Positions 25,001 to 35,130 of a stretch of DNA of 64,000 nt are shown here, in pieces. Source of the stretch: Escarpia spicata (Eukaryota; Annelida; Polychaeta; Sabellida; Siboglinidae); NCBI GenBank assembly GCA_963995525.1, contig OZ023210.1, positions 60,567,956-60,631,955 on the forward strand. Direction: 5' to 3'. Each line of letters begins with the position of its first letter. Positions within the stretch are counted from its first letter, which is position 1. A program made the translations under genes and the position numbers. The notes beneath the pieces were generated by a model. The model made no database searches. It was not told where the DNA came from and saw only the letters and a program-made list of their open reading frames with translations.

Positions 25001-25510
25001 AAGGTTTTGGGCTGTCACAAGATCACAGAAATTTGATAAAATGTCAGGTGGGGCAGTTGTTGGATAACATTACACCTGTGGAATCTGTACCTGTCTTGAT
25101 CGCCAGTAGTCAGGGTAACGGTGTGAGGCGGGTTAGGGTCACCGCATCCAATGCCAAGACCATATTTGCATGTGCAAGTGAAGAAAGGATGCAATACTTA
25201 GTGAACCAGCAATTGTGGGGAAAGCCAATGCAAACTGCTGCCATGTTACATGGCTGTGATAATGGGGTTGTGGCTAAGGGAGGCTTTTCAGACAATGATA
25301 GAGAAAGAAATCGCAGGATTTCAGGTAGCGGAGACTGGGATATGTATTAACAGTCAGCATCCGGGAACTGGTGCATCCCCAGATGGCATACTCTTTGACC
25401 CTCTGTCAAACACAAAAGGTGTTCTTGAAATAAAATGTCCCATGTCAATAAAGCGCATTAAACCAAAGAAATTTGATGAGTTTCTGTCAACAGGTGTGGC
25501 CATCCTCCCG
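22068..25510 (+). pseudogene. SAP-SWIM-YqaJ family gene, copy 1, broken
   Basis: Exon 1 (22068-22234) starts MASSYNNPLISL and holds a SAP-like DNA-binding helix pair (HSVDQLQRWLACRGLKRSGN, LLER). It ends in phase 2 at AAAG/GTAAGC. After an intron that carries a Tigger element, exon 2 begins near 24186. Blocks in order: HVIDPAVDQGKWYDM at 24217; the SWIM zinc finger at about 24660-24715 (CECKSSALGRCSHVGGV); and the YqaJ-type nuclease fold from RVRVTASNAK (25130) through GTGASPDGILFD (25370) to GVLEIKCPMS (25420). The catalytic Asp and the E-x-K pair are visible. One-base shifts near 24212, 24535, 24840 and 25250 break the frame. YqaJ enzymes in phages are recombination exonucleases; in animals the role of this fusion is unknown. 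The C-terminus is lost where Gypsy sequence begins. Confidence 0.78.
22328..23711 (+). mobile_element. Tigger-type (Tc1/mariner) element, 1384 bp, internally deleted
   Basis: The ends are inverted (CAGTAGTACCTGTCTTC at the left, its near reverse complement GACAGGTACTACTG at the right) and are flanked by TA on both sides (22326-22327 and 23712-23713). Inner subterminal copies of TAGGGACA and TCTGACGAGCGACCACC-like repeats are also present. From 22709 it encodes an N-terminal helix-turn-helix (SLEQRVDVLKRLQSGQSCRT, EVGCGKTQIGRI) that stops at once. From about 22850 it encodes only the C-terminal part of a Tigger transposase (YTELSKRVDVLDAIRWL, IVKCFVKCEF, acidic tail, KHKSIRDFFSAE). The second DNA-binding half and the whole DDE core are missing, so it can move only with help. 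It sits in the first intron of YqaJ copy 1. Confidence 0.9.
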
Positions 25511-25539
25511 GATCGTGTACGCGTGTTACCACACTACGA

Positions 25540-26140
25540 TGTACCGAGAGATAATGTGACTGACCCAGCAACAGACCCAACGAGATGCCAAGGCAACTGG
25601 TTGCAAGTTCAAAGTCAAAACTTAGAAAACCTTAACAAGGTGAAACTAAATGCAGAAACTGTGGGGAAGGTTTTCCGCATTTAGTGGGCAAGTCTTCTTG
25701 CCCTGTAATTGGCGAACAGTGTTTTGTGTGTCATGAAAGAAACCATCTTGCCAATTCTTGTCCTAGGAAAGGTAAGAAAAGTACCACAAACAAACACTTT
25801 GTGAAGAAGTCAGTTGATGAAGTTAGTGATGAGGTTGATGGTTACATATTTACAGTAGGGATGTAAGTAATGAAAAACACTGAGGGTGATGGTTGTAAGA
25901 GTAGAATACGTGGTGTTTACAATAATACTTTTGTAGCAAAACCGTTCAAAATCAAGTTTGAAGTGTTCATTTGTGGTGCATCGTGTAGTTTAGTCGATGA
26001 GAGAACGTTTCAGAACAAATTCAATGGTGACCATCTTGAAACATGTCATGACAAACTGAATGCGTATGCTGGTACATATATAGTAACCATTGTAAAGTTT
26101 CATAGTACCAATGTGTGTGGTCAGAAAATTGCTAACTAGT
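25540..26140 (+). pseudogene. Gypsy-type Gag-protease fragment
   Basis: Two zinc knuckles stand in tandem: one from 25651 (CRNCGEGFPH with a later Cys, interrupted by a frame change) and one at 25720-25761 (CFVCHERNHLANSC, spacing C-x2-C-x4-H-x4-C). Both are typical of retroelement Gag C-termini. A basic linker (PRKGKKS) follows. The start of an aspartic protease lies at about 25950-26010 (PFKIKFEVFICGASCSLVDE), where the catalytic D-S/T-G has degenerated to ICGA. A stop separates the two parts at 25863. No reverse transcriptase follows; Mutator-like sequence begins at about 26150. The left junction with YqaJ copy 1 lies somewhere in 25510-25640. Confidence 0.75.
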
Positions 26141-26149
26141 GATGTTCTA

Positions 26150-27545
26150 TGAAGTGAAAGAACACCGTGGGTCTTTACTCAGTGTAAATGTGAGTCAAAA
26201 ACTTGCACGATGATGGTCGACATCTCGGTTACCAAGCGAAAGTTTGGATACCGACAGGGACTGCCACTGCGTGAGAGAAACGTCGACGCCCCATTGAGAC
26301 ATAATTCGTTCGCTGCAGTGTGATGTCAACACTGGTGAACGGCCTCGCGTGTCTCGAGTGCAGTGAGCCATCACTGAAGATCCGTGCCTTCGACCCTGCA
26401 GCACAAGTCCTACTCGAGACACGTGAAGGCTGTCACTGCTACTAATATGAAGGTGATGAGCAGCCTCTTTGATGATGCAGCCATCACTGTGCGCCAGACC
26501 TACAGAGACCGTGACACGTCTTGGACTTGACCGTGCTTTCGTTGTACTGCGCGATTGCCAGGAACCAGTGTCGAGGAAACCGTGCCAAGTTCAACAAATG
26601 GCTTGAGTCGCACACTGAGTGCAACCAGAACTACCGTGGCACGTCAGGAGGGATGGAGGTCGAAGCTGCAGAGATTCTGTGGAGCCGATCCGTGGAACAG
26701 GGATTGCGGTACACGACGATGGTTTCCGACGGTGATTCAAAGGCTTTCAAGCACCTGACCAACTTGCGCGTGTATGACGACATGGAGCTGCATAAGGAAG
26801 AATGCATCAACCACGTCGCCAAACGACTTGGCACAGCCCTACGCAAGTTGGTAGCATCTGGCAAGAAGGGTGGCGTCAACCCTTGGAGGCCGGGGTTACA
26901 GGCGGCTGACGCAGGCCACCATCGTCAAGTTGATGGCCTACTACGGCATGGCTGTGCGTGCCCATCCTGGCAAATACAACAAGATACACGATGCAGTGTG
27001 GGCATCGTTTGACCATGTCACGTCAACAGACGAGAAGCCCCAGCACGACCGTTGCCCGGTGGGAGCTGACAGCTGGTGTTTCTACCAGAAGGCACCCACC
27101 ACCTGACAAAAGCCAGGCCCTCACCGCACCAACATAGGCATGCCTCTGTCGCCTGAAGTCGCCATCCATGTCAAAGACGTCTACACCCGCCTTGCTGACA
27201 AAAGTCTCCTAGAGTGATGTCTGAAAGGCAAGACACAGAATCCAAATGAGAGCCTCCACTCCAAGATTTGGGCCATGTGTCCGAAGACAGGATTCGTTGG
27301 CCTGCAGAGAGTTCTATCCGCCACATGTGCTGCAGTGGCGGAGTTCAACAGCGGAGTGGAGGTGACCATGCGGCGTCTATGTGATGCCATCGGCATTGCT
27401 TCAGGAGAATGACTGATCACATCGGCCGAGAAGGCAGATAGAAAATGCCTACACGAGGCCAAGGGACAGACCAAGGCTTCAACAAAAACTGCACGGGCTC
27501 GCAGGATCACTCATACAGCCGATGCTGAAGCTACACCCAGCGACT
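26150..27545 (+). pseudogene. Mutator-like transposase (PF20700-type), decayed
   Basis: The core at 26521-27130 reads LYCAIARNQCRGNRAKFNKW, ECNQNYRGTSGGMEVEAA, LRYTTMVSDGDSKAF (catalytic Asp region) and ECINHVAKRLGTALRKLV. A frame change gives RRLTQATIVKLMAYYGMAVRA and DAVWASFDHVTSTDE with HDRCPVGADSWCFYQ. A further changed frame holds the C-terminal signature (LADKSLL, KGKTQNPNESLHSKIW-like, MCPKTGFVGLQ). This is the Mutator-like transposase family found in many marine animals and arthropods. Stops and frameshifts make this copy dead. The N-terminal zinc region before 26500 is barely recognisable, and no terminal repeats were identified. Confidence 0.72.
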
Positions 27546-28080
27546 ATGCTGGTGGTGTATTCTAGCGGACAATATGGCAGCTGTGATGGTGTTGAAATAC
27601 ATGTTGTTGTGTGGTTTGAACTTTGAACTATTAGAAAGACAATGAACTGGAAAAAGACAGTTTGTAGTTTTAGTCATGTAGTACCATTGTGTAGTGATAA
27701 CGGTCACATATTTATGGTCTTGTCTAATTTTTATACATATTTTCACACAACCAAATGATGAATAGTTTACATCATTGGAAGGACAATGAACTGTAGAAGC
27801 TTTGTGTGAAATGTTAGCACTGCAGCTCTATTTTTGCATATGAAATTTTGTATTGCAATGTTGAGAAACTTCAAAGCCATTTTTCTCAATAAAATGTCTT
27901 TTGCCGACAAGCAATCTCTTATTTTGTCTAACTCGGCGACAGTCTTAGATTTTAGATACAGCATTTGGATTCCATATAATACCATGACTTTGATGAATTG
28001 TTGACTTTCGAAAAATAACAAAGATTGCAAAATTCATATAAATTTGCCATTTTATGTACTCTATTGGTGTACCAAGTTTG
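27546..28080. other. Spacer between two decayed transposons; nothing identified
   Basis: AT-rich sequence with no coding signal. It may include the 3' untranslated part of the Mutator-like element and the truncated left flank of the following Tigger element. Confidence 0.3.
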
Positions 28081-28099
28081 AATGAATTTGGTCAATCCA

Positions 28100-29307
28100 T
28101 TTTCTAGATATGTCCATCACGGTGAATCAGCCAAAATTGGTCATCAAGTGAGACCCTTGGAAGGGAATCAAGACTTCAAAAGAATGTATCACTGTCTTGT
28201 TGGCCTGTTCAACAAGAAGCTGAAACTGTCGGTCACTGGGAAGGCAGCCTACCTGAGATGCTTCCACGGCATTGATGTGTCTTCTTCTGGTGACATACCG
28301 AGCAAACCGGAAGGCATGGATGACGAGCGTGTTATTCACAGAGTGGTTGGAGCATTGGAGATGCGATCCCAGATGAGCAAGATCTTGTTGTTCGTTGACA
28401 ACTGCGGTGCCCACCCCGATGTCAAACAGTCAAACATTAAGCTCTTGTTTCTGCCGCCAAACACCATGTCACGTCTGCAGCCCTGTGACGCAGGCATCAT
28501 CGTGACGCGCACCACCGGAAATGACTGATGCGCCACATCCTTTCAGAGATAGACTTTGCCAACACTGCAACAGAGCTGAGTAAGCAAGTTGACATTATGG
28601 ACGTCATTGGCTGGCTGTGGCTATCTTGGTGGGGCATCACTGCCAACACCATTGCCAAGTGTTTTGCTCGGTGTAGCAGCGTCGAAGATGTGGGGGATGA
28701 CGCGGTGGCCGCCACTGATCTGCTGGACCATCCTGGCGATGACTCGGAACAGCTGGTGATGTGTCGGGGGAAACATACATCACCGTGGATGATGCGACCC
28801 TCATGGCGGATGTTGCTGGTGATGACTGGGAGGCGGCAATTGTCGCCAAGGCAAGAGGAGAATCACCAGAGGAGGAGGAGGAGCCAAAGACTCATCCTCT
28901 CGTCACCGCAAAGTACACTTTGTTATGAAAGGCGTCGTCGGTTTTGTAACGTGCGAATGATATAGCAATGCTAGAGGCAGCATTGACAGTGCATGACTTG
29001 TTGCAGGGATCCTCAGGCAGGCTGCTCCTGCAGAGCAGAACGCCATCACCTAAAATGTTTTGGTTCCTTATTTACATAGCAATTATAAAATAGTTGCAGG
29101 TCTCTAGTATATGGTTTTAAGTATCTACACTGTGTATATATACGTATATATATATAATCATTGTCCACACATTTCTGGCCTTATTCGTATCTATAACCGA
29201 GACCCCCACTCCCACTCCAGAATGCCTGCCCCTCCGATGAGGGGACAGCTGCAATGTGGGGACACTTGCTTGGATACAGGAGTGTCCGCTGAAGAGAGGG
29301 ACTACTG
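28100..29307 (+). mobile_element. Tigger-type element, 5' truncated, with transposase core remnant
   Basis: The plus-strand frame at 28180-28500 encodes part of a DDE_1 core: KLSVTGKAAYLRCFHGI, ILLFVDNCGAHPD with the second catalytic Asp, and LLFLPPNTMSRLQPCDAGII with the third. The first Asp is missing. After a frameshift the C-terminal part follows at 28528-28900 (ATELSKQVDIMDVIGWL, TIAKCFARC). The right terminal repeat ends GGGACTACTG at 29307, followed by TA, and shares the subterminal GGGGACAGCTGCAATGTGGGGACAC block with the element at 22328-23711. They are therefore the same or sister families. No left terminal repeat is found. Confidence 0.85.
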
Positions 29308-29369
29308 TATAATGTTATTGAGAACAGAATTTTAGTAATCAGCTCTTATCAAATCGATCAGTCGGGTAT

Positions 29370-29830
29370 ATAGCTATTATCTGGTATAGTCGAACCAGTA
29401 GGAGACATTCCAAAGGAACCAAAAAGATGTTGTAACACAACTGAATCTTGCACTATCAACCCATCAATAGTGGCATGGAAGCTAAAGAAACTAAATACAT
29501 TCAAATTACCAGGACCTGATGGCCTCCACCCTCATGTCCTAAACGGTTTGGCAGAGAGTATCAGCACTCGACTATCCACCAAATTTAACACATCACTGAA
29601 AACAGGCATGCTACCACAGACTGGAAAACAGCAAACATACCTGCCAATCACAAGAAAGGAAACAAAAATCAAGCACAGAACTACCGGGCAGTCAGTCTAA
29701 GGAGCTTAGTAGAGAAAATAATGGAGGGAATAATGAGAGATACCATCACTGAACAAATGACAGATAATGACCTACTGAGTGACAAGCAATTTGGTTTTAT
29801 TGAAGATCAAACTACAGTTTAAGCTCACTG
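29370..29830 (+). mobile_element. CR1 LINE fragment of the same family as the intact LINE at 52529
   Basis: Reverse transcriptase fingers (SCTINPSIVAWKLKKL, LPGPDGLHPHVLNGLAESIS, NTSLKTGMLP) align residue by residue with positions about 428-490 of the ORF2 at 52529-55453. The match continues in another frame to LLSDKQFGF-like sequence before stopping at about 29823. It carries several frameshifts and stops and is truncated at both ends. Confidence 0.85.
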
Positions 29831-30350
29831 GTCTGTAATTCTGTCTTGCTCCTCGATCTCTTTTTAAATAATAGTGTAATGTTTGCATCTATCATTGTTA
29901 ATAAAATATTCACACACAGTATCCATGGATTCTCCACCTATATAAAAAGATACATTATTGAAAGATATCCGAATGTTTGTACTATTATTAACTGTTATAT
30001 ATGTGGAAGATAATTAACTAAAATTTATTGTAATGTCTGTTGATGCATTTTGTGATTTGTATAATGTCTCATTGTATGCGTATATGTACACACACACATA
30101 TATATATATCTACATATATATGACAGCTACTGGACGTATTTTGATTATATATTTTTTCGATGACATGTTCATGTATTACCAGTTAAACTACTTACTAAAC
30201 ATACAATTATTATACTATAATTATTATTTCAGGTGGCTCTTGTGGCAGCAGCATTTAAATGCCTTAACGGGAGTCTCCTGACTGATTGTATATACTCTAT
30301 TATAATATGTATTTGTAATTATTGGTCTAATAAATTCCATTTCATTCATT
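29831..30350 (+). other. Non-coding stretch ending in a LINE-like 3' tail
   Basis: AT-rich sequence with short TA microsatellites. Near 30330 it has TAATAAATTCCATTTCATTCATT, an AATAAA-type signal followed by a short repeat tail, so it may be the 3' UTR of a retroelement. No protein is visible. Confidence 0.3.
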
Positions 30351-30900
30351 GATTCTTTCCATTCTAGTGGAACGATTCCCTCTTTAAGTGACAAGTTAAA
30401 GAATATAACAAGTGGTGAACTGATTTGGTCTACAATTGCAGTTTTGGTGGTATCCCATCAACTCCAGGTGATTTGTTTTCTTTCATCATCTTAATTTTCT
30501 TTGATATCATTTCAGGAGTAACAAACAACTGCCTTAATTGACTTGATTCATCCCCTCAAATTTAGTAACTGGTAATGGCAGTGAACTTATATCTTCTGCG
30601 GTAAACACTGAGCCGAGATACTCGTTCAGGGTCTCTGCCATTTAAAACCCATCAGATATTACATTTCCTGCACTGTTTTCTAGTGGTCCCACCTTATCTC
30701 TAATTCTCTGTAAGCGTAGAAACTCTTGCTACCATTTTTATATCATTCGTCAATTTTGGCTCAAAAGTTTGTTTGGGTTTTCTAATTTCGGTTGTAGCTA
30801 GATTAAGGGCCTCTTTGTAGTTGTTATAGTCTTCTATATTTCCAGTGTTTCGGTAAACTCTCCACATTTGTCCCGTCTTCTATATCCATTTTGCAACGCC
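30350..30900 (-). mobile_element. CR1 LINE fragment, endonuclease-RT linker and fingers, inverted
   Basis: On the minus strand the order is IEDYNNYKEALNLATTEIRK-like sequence near 30840, RIRDKVGPLENSAGN near 30690, NEYLGSVFTAEDISSLPLP near 30620 and ESSQLRQLFVTPEMISKKIK near 30540. LINE fingers follow near 30460 (KENKSPGVDGIPPKL-like). Several frame changes and stops are present. The segment abuts a plus-strand reverse transcriptase C-terminus and may be the inverted half of one insertion. Confidence 0.75.
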
Positions 30901-30939
30901 CAAACTGCTGAAAGAAGGAAGACACGAGAAGGAGGTCCA

Positions 30940-31680
30940 AAACTTGGTATTAAATTTTAACGCTACCAATGTGTTGTGCTTAAAATAAGACAAAGTATTA
31001 ACTATGTCTATACATTAAATGGACACATATTAGAAGTAGTGGATACTAATTAATATCAGATAGTAAAACAGATTTATGAATTACCATTTGTAGTAATAAA
31101 ACCAACACACACATAAAACATCTTACATCAAAGGCGAACCAATGGATAGGATTAATTAAAAGATGTTTTGAAAGATCTAAAAAAAATAATATAAACATTA
31201 TACAACTCTATGATTAGACCAGTCTCGGAATATGCATCCCCAGCCTGGAACCCCTATTATCAAAAATACATCAAAGAATAAAAAAAATGAAAAGAGAGCG
31301 CAGAAACTCGGCAACCCACCAGCTGAATCTGTTCCTTTAGAAGAGGCGATGCGAGTCAGACCTATGTGACGTTTATAAATATCTTAGTGGCCTCAAAAGA
31401 AATATACCAGAAAATAGACATTAATTACAAAAGAACTACTTGCACACCAATGTACAAATACACTTCTTCAGCAATCGCACCACCGACACTGGGAACAAGC
31501 TCCCAGAAGTAGTATCAGCTGCTTCATTGAATACTTTAAAGAAGAAATTGAGGTCTCTGGCCACCGGCTAAGAGACTATAAAATTGAGGTCTCTGGCAAC
31601 ATGTGTATATACCAAGAATACCAAATGCTTAAGCTTAACTCTATTGTTGGCTTCCAATTGGCTTATTGACACAGCCAGAC
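30940..31680 (+). mobile_element. CR1 LINE fragment, reverse transcriptase thumb and C-terminus
   Basis: Plus-strand frames give YTLNGHILEVVDT near 31000, GLIKRCFERSKKNNIN near 31150, LGICIPSLEP-type sequence near 31230, CESDLCDVYKYLSGLKRNIPEN near 31345 and NKLPEVVSAASLNTLKKKL near 31495. This is the order found downstream of the FADD motif in CR1 elements. The copy is frameshifted throughout. It stands opposite in direction to the fragment at 30350-30900. Confidence 0.75.
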
Positions 31681-31689
31681 ATGTATGGG

Positions 31690-34600
31690 AACATTTGCGT
31701 GCGGGGTACCCAACGGGAGTTGGACCGTTTTCCCTTTTTTAACAGTAGTTACACGCCGTAGGGGATACACGCGAATGTCGAGATAAGACCGAGCTTGGAC
31801 CCTCGGCCCCCTGTCTCCTCAGCTGGATAGTCTTAACACCCCCCAGAGTCTCTATCCCGTTCCGCAGCCAACGGAGCGGGACCCAGTCCCCCCAGTGGAA
31901 CGAAAAACAAAAATGACCGCTGGGGAGACGGCGGGAGCTGGAATATGCTCCAGGAAGGGGGCGCCCTCCTGAGGGTGACCTACCACCTATTCCTGGCCGA
32001 GGCAGCCGTCAGTCGAAAGACAGCCTCGAAGTGGTCGTCCCTGGAGTTCTTCTGGGGGCAGCCGGAGCAGCAGTCCTGCTAGTCAGGAAGCCATCCTGAG
32101 ACTGAGGGGCGTCAGAATGGTTAACGTCGGTAGTGGCGTTAGGACACTTAACATCAACTCCGAGCTGGCAGCAGTTATGCCCGGAAGGATCCTAGAAGCA
32201 ATCAAGGGACACCGTTGACGCCCCGAATATCGAAGGATGGTGGACGACTACATGGCGGTCCACGAAAATGACCCAGATAAACAAGTACCTCAACGTGCAC
32301 ATGCGGCTCCGGCCACAAGAGACAATGACTCAGAACCCATAGGGAGCGAGGGCGTCGTATAACCAGAACACAAGCGGCACGAGCCGCTATGGGAATCCCC
32401 ATTACACCTCCTCCCAGAGACACTGAGGCGGAAGGACCAGGATCTCAAGGGCAGGCGGACACGGCCGCCGAGACCCTGGACACTCCGTCCCAGATACCGA
32501 ATACGGACGGAGTCCATACTCCCTCTCAAGTCTCAGCCCTTGGATTTGACGATGATGACAGACGTACCCGATTGGCGGGGTCCAATGACGGAGGCAATCC
32601 TGGAGCTAGCAGGAGAGGCCAGTGTCTGCCCCGAGCTCATCGAGCAGGTAACCCTTGCACGCACAGCAAGGTGATCAAGGGTACCTGCAGACTCTCACAG
32701 ACCGGTACCTCCTGGGGCTGCTCCCCCCGGTCGAGTGACAACCACAAGCATGGACCGTCTCGCCAAGAAGCCCGTAACACACGCGCACAACGAAGAGCTG
32801 ATTACGCCCGTATTCAGGCTCTTTACCGGTCCTCGAGGTCCGGGTGCGTACGGGTGGTCTTGGACGGCCAATGGAACGGTGTGTCTCCATCCCTTCTTCT
32901 GCTCGAACAAGTGGTGTACTGGAAGCCACTTATGGAAACCCTGTTCATTGCGGACAACCGGCTACCCCCCGCAGGGGTAGACCCGGCCAGGGGTATGATG
33001 AGACCCATATCCATCACTGAGGTGTTGTGACACCTCAGGAGTATGAAGGACGGAGCCGCCAGGCCGGACCATAGGCGGAAGGGTGACTTGAAGCCGATTC
33101 AATATCTGGTTGCTTACTGGAATCGCACCCGAGTTATATAGACACAGAATTACCGTCTTGATTCCAAAGTCTGGTGAAAGTGTCGAGACGAACCAATTTA
33201 GACCCATCACGATGGATTCTATCTTGTGTAGGCTCTATCACCGAATCCTAGCAGAGAGAATTTAGATGAGCTATTCATTCTGCGAATGCCAGAAAGCGTT
33301 TCGGAGTGGGGACGGAATTGCAGATAACACCTACATTCTCCGTTGCGTACTGTCCGACAGGCAGGCACGGTGCCAGTCGACCGGATTCCTATTCTTAGAT
33401 GTCTCGAAGGCGTTTGATTCTGTCTCACACAACTCTATATTTCTAGCAGCTGCAGGAATACCAGCCCACTGGTGGAGTACGTACGTTCCCTGTATCGGAA
33501 CACTACTACCCGAATACGGGTGAACGGACACCTGAGCAGAGAGGTTCAGATACAACGTGGAGTGAGGCAGGGCGACCCCTTGAGCCCTGTGCTGTTCAAC
33601 TCAGTCATCGATTTGACACTACGACACATGGACCCACAAATCGGGGTCACCGTGGGAGGTCAGATGTTCTCGTGTTTGGCTTTCGCGGATGACCTCGTCC
33701 TCTTCGCCTAGACCCCCAGGGGGCTAGAGACACAATTCACAACCATGGAAAGGGCCTTGGAAAGATGTGGACTTTCCTTGAATGCACGGAAGTCGTTGAC
33801 CATCCGGCTTGACGTGCATGGAAAAAGAAAGATGTCGGCTTGTAACCCGAATGACTTCATAGTAACTCGGACGGGTGAGTTGATCAAAGCTCTGAGCATT
33901 GCAAAAGAATATAGATATCTGAGAAATTTGGTGGGCGCCGGGAGGCAATCTGGCACGACGATGGAGACCCTGAGGGATATCACGAGCGGCCGTGAGGAGT
34001 TGGGTCAAATTACCCAGGGACACGCCCATACCCTTCTTCCACACCAATTACAAGGACGACGGCCTGGCCATTCCCACGTTTAAACTGCTTATTCCAGTAC
34101 TCAGGACTAAGTGTATGTCCAGAATGATGACCTCTCCTGACCCTGTTGTACGGGGGGTGGGGGGTGGTCACGGAACTGCCTGCATTCCGGAGGGACTTTC
34201 GGCGTTGGTCAGAGCTGAGGTCCGCGTTTGGCTGACCGCTCTGGGACAGAGATGGAATTCAGAGGGTAATGGGAATTGGCCTGCATACATCGGTGGACGG
34301 CAGGGGTCTCGGAGGTTGTCAAGAGGTTGGCTTTGTGAATAGCTGGATGGTTGACAGAACGGCTTTTTTGATCGGGCGGAGCTTTGTAAACTGCATCCGG
34401 TTGAAGGGTAACTTAATTCACACCGCCTTACGCGCTTCACGAGGGAGACCCGAGTCGAACACCAAGTGCGACTCATGTAACGCATATCTCTGGGTCATAT
34501 CTTACAAATATGTCCACGGACTCATGATACAAGAGTGTCAAGGCACGATGGTGTCAACAGATACCTCAACGGAAACCCGATCTGATTGCATGGAAAGATG

Positions 34601-35130
34601 GGAAATGCCACGTGATTGATACATCTATCGTGTCCGATAACAGTGACCTCATCGCAGCACACCGCCGAAAGGTCGAATACTACGACAAGCTTGCGATTCG
34701 GACCTGGTGTGCGACACAGCCGACGTCCACTTCTCCGCCTGTATTCTCAACTGGAGAGGGATGCCTTCAACATGATCGGTGACGGAATTGAACAACGTAG
34801 GGGTGAAGCGATACCACTGGACCACCATATCAGTGTGAACATTGGAAGGTGGCGCACGCTCGGTTGCGAGCCTCAACTGCCATGGGATCGACTTGACGAA
34901 TGACGGTGAGCTCTCGACAACGAGTCGAGAGTCCGATGCAGGAATGGCAGTGTGACGCCAACGGCCCGATTTCCGGGCATATATCTGAGAAAAGTGCAAA
35001 ACATTGCGGGAACTATGGTGTATGTTGATGCATGTCGATTTCATTACTGTATAGTACCTAATAAAGTGTTTTGTAAACACTATCATCATGACAAAACGGG
35101 GCAACAACAACAACGGGGCTGTGGTGAGAA
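31690..35130 (+). mobile_element. R2-clade non-LTR retrotransposon with restriction-like endonuclease, decayed
   Basis: GC-rich compared with its flanks. Frames follow an R2-type single ORF. A proline- and acid-rich N-terminal part begins near 32389, then RRADYARIQALYRSSRSGCV near 32790. The palm follows near 33400 (FLFLDVSKAFDSVSHNS), with QRGVRQGDPLSPVLFN near 33550 and CLAFADDLVLFA at 33675. A Cys pair (CDSC, 34470) and, in another frame, HILQIC give the C-terminal zinc motif. The endonuclease-like PDLIAWKDGKCHVIDTSIV follows near 34580, with a frame change after the Asp region. Frameshifts and stops (one directly after DDLVLFA) kill it. No 28S rRNA sequence flanks it, although R2 elements usually insert there. 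The 5' UTR is about 31690-32380 and the 3' UTR about 34900-35130. Confidence 0.82.
34911..34931 (+). other. Perfect hairpin in the R2-clade 3' UTR
   Basis: CTCTCGAC, a five-base loop AACGA, then GTCGAGAG: an 8-bp perfect stem just after the end of the ORF. R2 proteins recognise structured 3' UTR RNA, so this may be part of that signal. Confidence 0.55.

Noticed and set aside
31690..31800. HDV-like ribozyme at the 5' end of the R2-clade element
   Set aside because: R2 5' ends often carry one, and GC-rich complementary pieces exist, but I could not build a convincing P1-P4 nested pseudoknot by eye.
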